Notes under the pieces: generated by a model | The model's input: only the letters and a program-made list of their open reading frames with translations | Told to the model about the DNA's origin: nothing | Database searches by the model: none | Shown here: one piece after another, positions 60,053 through 64,000 of the stretch | How the letters are laid out: each line of letters starts with the position of its first letter | Numbering within the stretch: position 1 is the stretch's first letter | NCBI RefSeq assembly: GCF_017573545.1 | Contig: NZ_JAGEOK010000009.1 | Location: 1 to 64,000 of the forward strand | From: Actinomadura nitritigenes | GTDB taxonomy: Bacteria; Actinomycetota; Actinomycetes; Streptosporangiales; Streptosporangiaceae | DNA: 64,000 nt | Direction of reading: 5' to 3' | Translations under genes and position numbers: made by a program

Positions 60053-60520
60053 ATGGAACAGACCCTCGCGTCCCTCTCCCTGCAGACCGGTGTCACCGTG
60101 CTCGACCATCTGGAGCGGTCGATGCGCATCCCCGTCGTCGACGGCCTCCAGGCCCAGGGCGACCTGATCGTGGTCCCGCTGCACGTCGTGGCGGGGGCGG
60201 TGCGGCCCGCGCCCGACGAGCCGCCGGGGTTCGGCCGCCCCAGCCCGTGGCGGGACGTCCCGCCGGAGGGCGTCGAGCTGCTGCGCGCCGAGGCCGGCGG
60301 CAACACGCACACGCTCGTCGCCGAGCCGGGCACCTGCCGCTGGACGGCGGACGTCGACGACGACACGCGCCTCGCGATCGGTGTCTTCGTGGCCGCCGAG
60401 GTCGTCTACCTGCTGCATCCCGAGCACGGCGCGTCGGGCTGCGCGCCGGGGACGTACGTCGTCCGGCGGCAGCGCGAGCACGACCGCCGCCGCGGCGGGA
60501 TGCGCTTCGTCGCCGACTGA
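60053..60520 (+). CDS. Small partner of the DUF6745 gene, unknown function
   Basis: The 155-residue protein has no membrane segment and no family I recognise. It starts MEQTLASLSLQTGVTVLDHLERSM, and VEVVYLLHPEHG-like and GCAPGTYVVRRQREHDR features occur near the end. ATG 60053 has AAGGTG at 60041-60046; ATG 60047 is also in frame. Tight spacing after the DUF6745 gene implies joint function. A 20-bp hairpin follows. Confidence 0.7.
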   Translation: MEQTLASLSLQTGVTVLDHLERSMRIPVVDGLQAQGDLIVVPLHVVAGAVRPAPDEPPGFGRPSPWRDVPPEGVELLRAEAGGNTHTLVAEPGTCRWTADVDDDTRLAIGVFVAAEVVYLLHPEHGASGCAPGTYVVRRQREHDRRRGGMRFVAD

Positions 60521-60533
60521 GACCCGTCGGGTC

Positions 60534-60578
60534 GCGGCGTGCCGCCGTCATGGCGCCCCCATGACGGCGGCACGCCGC
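60534..60578. terminator. 20-bp perfect hairpin, bidirectional terminator
   Basis: A perfect 20-bp inverted repeat (60534-60553 with 60559-60578) with a 5-nt loop lies between convergent genes ending at 60520 and 60594. It is the longest uninterrupted stem I found outside the palindromic elements. Confidence 0.85.
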
Positions 60579-60593
60579 ACGTGAACGGCGGGG

Positions 60594-62375
60594 TCAGCGG
60601 AAGGCGAGTCCCTCGAAGGCGCCGGACTCGCGCCAGCGCTCCAGGTAGGAGAAGTAGGCGGTGGCGCCCGCCGGGTAGCCGACGTTCAGCAGCGACCACC
60701 GCGACGGCTCCTGGCCCTCGTTGTTGTAGTAGCCGGGCGTGCAGTCCGGCAGGAACCGCATCGGCGGCGGCGCGGTGCGCAGCAGGTCGAGCCATGCGTC
60801 CTCGGCCTCCCGCGTCACCTCGACCTCGGCGCACCCGCGGTCGAGGGCGTGCCGGATCACCGCCGCGATCGTCGCGCCCGCCTCGGTGAGGTTGTGCGGG
60901 ATGTTCGAGATGAGGTTCGCGCCCTGCGCGGCCTGCACGACGAACGCGTTCGGGAAGCCGTGGACGTGGGTGCCGTGCAGGGTGCGCATCCCGTCCGACC
61001 AGTACTCCGACAGCCTCACGCCGCCGCGCCCGGTCATGTCGTAGCCGGCGCGGCGGGTGTGCTCGGTGCCGACCTCGAACCCGGACGCGTAGATGACGCA
61101 GTCGACCTCGTACTCGCGCCCGCCCGCGACGACGCCGGACGCGGTGATGCGCTCGACGCCCTTCCCGTCGGTGTCGACGAGGTGGGTGCCGGGGACGTTG
61201 AACGCCTGCAGGTACTCGTCGTGGAAGCAGGGCCGCTTGCACAGCTGCCGGTACCAGGCCTTGAGGTTCCGGGCCGTCTCCGGGTCCGCGACGATCGCGT
61301 CGACGCGGGCGCGGATCTCCTCCATCTTCTCGTGGTCGGAGTCCTCGTAGACCTCCGCCATCCGCTCGAGCGTCGCCTCGCCGGGGCCGAGCGCGGCGTA
61401 CCGCGCGCGGATGCGGCGGCTGAGGTCGGTCCAGCCGTCCATGACCAGGTCGGTCTCGGCGGTGCCGCCCGTCTGGTTGGAGGTGAAGTTCTCCAGCCAG
61501 CGCCGCTGCCAGCCGCGCGTCGCGATCCCGGCGAACCACTCGGGGTCGATGGGATGGTTGTTCCGGACGTCGACCGACGACGGCGTCCGCTGGAAGACGT
61601 ACAGCTCCGCGCAGGCCCGCGCGAGGTGCGGGACGCACTGGACGGCCGTCGCGCCCGTCCCGATGATCGCGACGCGCTTGTCCGCCAGCCCGTCCATGGG
61701 CGCGCCGGACGGGTCGCCGCCGGTGTAGGCGTAGTCCCAGCGGCTCGTGTGGAACGCGTGCCCCTCGAACGCGTCGATGCCGTCGATGCCGGGCAGCTTC
61801 GGGACGTGCAGCGGGCCGGTGCCCATGGCGACGAACTGCGCGGTGAACGCGTCGCCGCGGTTCGTCCGGACGATCCACCGGGACCGGGACGCGTCCCATT
61901 CGAGGTCCTCGACCTCGGTGTGGAACAGCGCGTTGTCGTAGAGGCCGTACTGCTTGCCGATGCGGCGGCAGTGCTCCAGGATCTCCGGGCCGTGCGCGTA
62001 CTTCTCGGTCGGCACGTGCCCGGTCTCTTCGAGCAGCGGCATGTAGACCATCGAGGCGGTGTCGCACTGGGCGCCCGGGTACCGGTTCCAGTACCAGGTG
62101 CCGCCGAAGTCGCCGCCCTTCTCGACGATCCGGACGTCGGCGACGCCGGCCTCCTTCAGCCGGGCGCCGGTGACGAGCCCGGCGAACCCGCCGCCGACGA
62201 ACGCCACGGTGACGTGGTCGGTGCGCGGCTCGCGGGGCGTGACGGGGAGGTAGGGGTCGGTGAGGTAGCGGGCGAACCGGCCGGTGAGCCGCTGGTACTG
62301 GGCGTTGCCGTCGGGGCGGAGCCGCTTGTCGCGTTCGGCGCGGTACGTGCGGCGGAGGGCTTCCTTGTCGATCAT
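60594..62375 (-). CDS. Baeyer-Villiger-type flavin monooxygenase
   Basis: The 593-residue protein has an FAD motif GGGFAGLVTGARL (about 56-68), GGTWYWNRYPGAQCD and the family fingerprint FEGHAFHTSRWD (FxGxxxHxxxW-D). The second nucleotide motif is GTGATAVQCVP. These match cyclohexanone-/phenylacetone-monooxygenase-like type I enzymes. Substrate unknown; steroid or cyclic ketone oxidation is possible. ATG 62375 has CGGAG upstream; the open frame continues to 62480. Confidence 0.9.
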   Translation of the reverse strand: MIDKEALRRTYRAERDKRLRPDGNAQYQRLTGRFARYLTDPYLPVTPREPRTDHVTVAFVGGGFAGLVTGARLKEAGVADVRIVEKGGDFGGTWYWNRYPGAQCDTASMVYMPLLEETGHVPTEKYAHGPEILEHCRRIGKQYGLYDNALFHTEVEDLEWDASRSRWIVRTNRGDAFTAQFVAMGTGPLHVPKLPGIDGIDAFEGHAFHTSRWDYAYTGGDPSGAPMDGLADKRVAIIGTGATAVQCVPHLARACAELYVFQRTPSSVDVRNNHPIDPEWFAGIATRGWQRRWLENFTSNQTGGTAETDLVMDGWTDLSRRIRARYAALGPGEATLERMAEVYEDSDHEKMEEIRARVDAIVADPETARNLKAWYRQLCKRPCFHDEYLQAFNVPGTHLVDTDGKGVERITASGVVAGGREYEVDCVIYASGFEVGTEHTRRAGYDMTGRGGVRLSEYWSDGMRTLHGTHVHGFPNAFVVQAAQGANLISNIPHNLTEAGATIAAVIRHALDRGCAEVEVTREAEDAWLDLLRTAPPPMRFLPDCTPGYYNNEGQEPSRWSLLNVGYPAGATAYFSYLERWRESGAFEGLAFR

Positions 62376-62572
62376 GCACGCTCCGGGGGCGGGGCCTGCG
62401 GGCGGGCGCGCGCGCTCGCCCTCGTCCAGAACAGAATGACATTCACGACCGTCCGAAGGCGACACTCGTGAACGATCCACCGCTCTCCGGGCTGTTCGGG
62501 CGAAATACGATCACACCGCGGCCGCGGATCGAGGATGCTGGCCTGGGTGCGGAGCCGGAGGAGGGCGCCTGG

Positions 62573-63814
62573 ATGGTCGAGGGAAACGTGCCGGGCACGG
62601 TGGGACGGGTCACGACGGCGCCGGCGGGGGCGCAGGCCCCGGCGGTGGAGGAGCTCCTGGACGCCCTGTGCGCCATCGACGCGGACGGCTGGTATCCGGC
62701 CATCGACGTCGAACGCCCGTGGTCGTCGGCGAACCCGCACATCACCGGCGAGTTCGCGCGGCCGGGCGCGATCCGGAACTACCTGCGCAGGGAGCTGTCG
62801 GCGCTGATCAGGGCGGGCGCGAACGTGACCGTCCGGGCGTCGCGGCGGGCGCTGCCGTTCGACGACCCGGGGTTCTTCGCCGCCCTCGGCGAGGACCACG
62901 TCGACCTGCGCGGCAAGAAGCTGTTCCTGTTCGGGCCGGAGCGCATGGCCCTGTCCCTCGACCGGCTCTGGCACTACTGCGGGACTCCCGCCGAGTCCTT
63001 CCAGCGGCACATCCTGTTCACGAACTACGCGATGTACGTCGAGTCGTTCCGGGAGCGGTTCCCCGGCGCGGAGGGGCCGGAGCGCCCCGGCGTCCAGATG
63101 CCCGCCTGGCACCACCGCACCCCCGAGGGGGACGGCGTCAGCCTCGTCGACATCGGGGTCGGCCCGTCCAACGCCAAGACCATCACCGACCACCTGGCGG
63201 TGCTGCGCCCCGACACCATGATCATGGTCGGCCACTGCGGCGGGCTCCGCAACCACCAGCGGCTCGGCGACTACGTGCTGGCCACCGCCTACCAGCGCGC
63301 CGACTACGTGCTGGACGAGGTCCTCTCCACCGACATCCCGGTCATCCCCAACCACCGGCTCAACACCATCCTGCTCGACAGCCTCGAAGCGGCCGGGGCC
63401 GGCTACCGGCTGGGCGTGGTGCACACCACCGGCAACCGCAACTGGGAGTTCAACCAGCGGCGGACGCTCGCGGCGATGAAGGGCGCCCGCTGCATCGCCG
63501 TCGACATGGAGTCGGCGACGATCGCCGCCAACGGGTTCCGCTACCGCATCCCGAACGCGACGCTGCTCTGCGTCTCGGACAAGCCGCTGCACGCCGCGCC
63601 CAAGCTCTCGGACGGTGCGAAGTCCTTCTACGAGACGAGCAAGCGGCGGCACCTCGACATCGCCCTGTCCGCGCTCGAACGGGTGCGCAGCGACTTCCCG
63701 GACGGCCTGCCCAACCAGGACGTGCGGGCGTCCGACGAGCCGCTGCTCGGAACGGAGACCGAGCAGCGGGAGACCCCGCCCGGCGCGGCCCGGGCGGGCG
63801 CTAGTCCAGTGTGA
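62573..63814 (+). CDS. amn: AMP nucleosidase
   Basis: The 413-residue protein has an N-terminal helical domain (about 20-100) and a nucleoside-phosphorylase-like catalytic domain. VDIGVGPSNAKTITDHLAVLRP, MVGHCGGLRNHQRLGDYVLATAYQR and AVDMESATIAANGFRYRIP are hallmarks of Amn. It would cleave AMP to adenine and ribose-5-phosphate. ATG 62573 has GGAGGAGGG upstream and is preferred to GTG 62468, which lacks a ribosome site. Its stop overlaps the convergent gene by 14 nt. Confidence 0.88.
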   Translation: MVEGNVPGTVGRVTTAPAGAQAPAVEELLDALCAIDADGWYPAIDVERPWSSANPHITGEFARPGAIRNYLRRELSALIRAGANVTVRASRRALPFDDPGFFAALGEDHVDLRGKKLFLFGPERMALSLDRLWHYCGTPAESFQRHILFTNYAMYVESFRERFPGAEGPERPGVQMPAWHHRTPEGDGVSLVDIGVGPSNAKTITDHLAVLRPDTMIMVGHCGGLRNHQRLGDYVLATAYQRADYVLDEVLSTDIPVIPNHRLNTILLDSLEAAGAGYRLGVVHTTGNRNWEFNQRRTLAAMKGARCIAVDMESATIAANGFRYRIPNATLLCVSDKPLHAAPKLSDGAKSFYETSKRRHLDIALSALERVRSDFPDGLPNQDVRASDEPLLGTETEQRETPPGAARAGASPV

Positions 63815-64000
63815 TGACGACCTTCACGTCGTCCTCGTCCGGTGTGAACGCGTCCTGGAACCGCTCCAGCGGCACGCGCCGCGACACCAGCCGGCCGAGC
63901 CAGTCGAGGTCGGCCTCGGCGAGGGCGTCCGCGGCCGCCGCGTAGTGGTCCAGGTTGGCGTTCACCGACCCGACGATCGCGTCGTTCTCCAGCACGAGCT
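63801..64000 (-). CDS. Glucose-1-dehydrogenase-like MDR protein, C-terminal fragment
   Basis: The visible C-terminus contains DAIVGSVNANLDHYAAAADAL and RRVPLERFQDAFTP, ending DDVKVVITLD. This resembles the C-terminal domain of zinc-dependent glucose dehydrogenases of the medium-chain family. The gene continues beyond the right edge, so its start and zinc-binding residues are not visible. Confidence 0.7.
   Translation of the reverse strand, partial: LVLENDAIVGSVNANLDHYAAAADALAEADLDWLGRLVSRRVPLERFQDAFTPDEDDVKVVITLD

Overview
The window is high-GC DNA with strongly G/C-biased third codon positions, many GTG starts and frequent 4-nt stop/start overlaps (ATGA, GTGA). A complete mce locus, a chaplin-like secreted protein and a class E-type sortase point to a filamentous actinomycete. 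An Actinomadura/Thermomonosporaceae-like organism is my inference from gene content, not a database result. I found no tRNA, rRNA or CRISPR array.

Layout. (1) 1-5118: secreted repeat proteins (FN3 repeats plus a DUF6801-like domain), a secreted lipase and three lipoproteins. (2) 5360-16051: one long operon with two YrbE permeases, MceA to MceF and four Mce-associated membrane proteins that look like a duplicated two-gene module. It is followed by a PucR-type regulator (16294-17517) and a cholesterol-oxidase-type GMC flavoenzyme (17651-19360). Together these suggest uptake and oxidation of a sterol or other hydrophobic substrate. (3) 19469-21918: a CBS-like protein overlapping a membrane-anchored P-loop NTPase. 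(4) 22098-23336: an L,D-transpeptidase. (5) 23988-38174: an exopolysaccharide cluster with an initiating glycosylphosphotransferase, Wzy-like ligase/polymerase, MurJ/Wzx-type flippase, polysaccharide deacetylase, two GT4 glycosyltransferases, a Wzz-like protein, a FemAB/CelD-type acyltransferase, a membrane-anchored GH26-like hydrolase, an ATP-grasp enzyme and an FAD oxidoreductase.

(6) 38354-43429: a cell-surface stretch with a small Arg/Trp-rich protein, a secreted protein, a four-repeat chaplin-like protein, a sortase and a matrixin-like protease. (7) 43706-50372: a PRC-barrel/DUF2382 stress protein, a GlxA-type AraC regulator convergent with an MFS transporter, a secreted GH3 glycosidase and a RibD/DHFR-like reductase. 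(8) 50935-53165: a DUF222/HNH endonuclease gene flanked by two nearly identical ~193-nt copies in opposite orientation. Each copy is itself a palindromic, MITE-like unit. This is the clearest candidate mobile or undescribed element in the window. (9) 53495-64000: alpha/beta hydrolase, patatin, acyltransferase, Hsp15-like S4 protein, arylsulfotransferase-like Tat protein, secreted protein, a DUF6745 pair, a Baeyer-Villiger-type monooxygenase, AMP nucleosidase and the 3' part of a glucose-dehydrogenase-like gene.

The strongest regulatory signal is the 11-mer TGTCAGTTCGG. It occurs upstream of the mce operon and, inside a TTGTCA-N6-TGACAA palindrome, between the pucR-type gene and the GMC oxidase gene. 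Several strong hairpin terminators separate transcription units.
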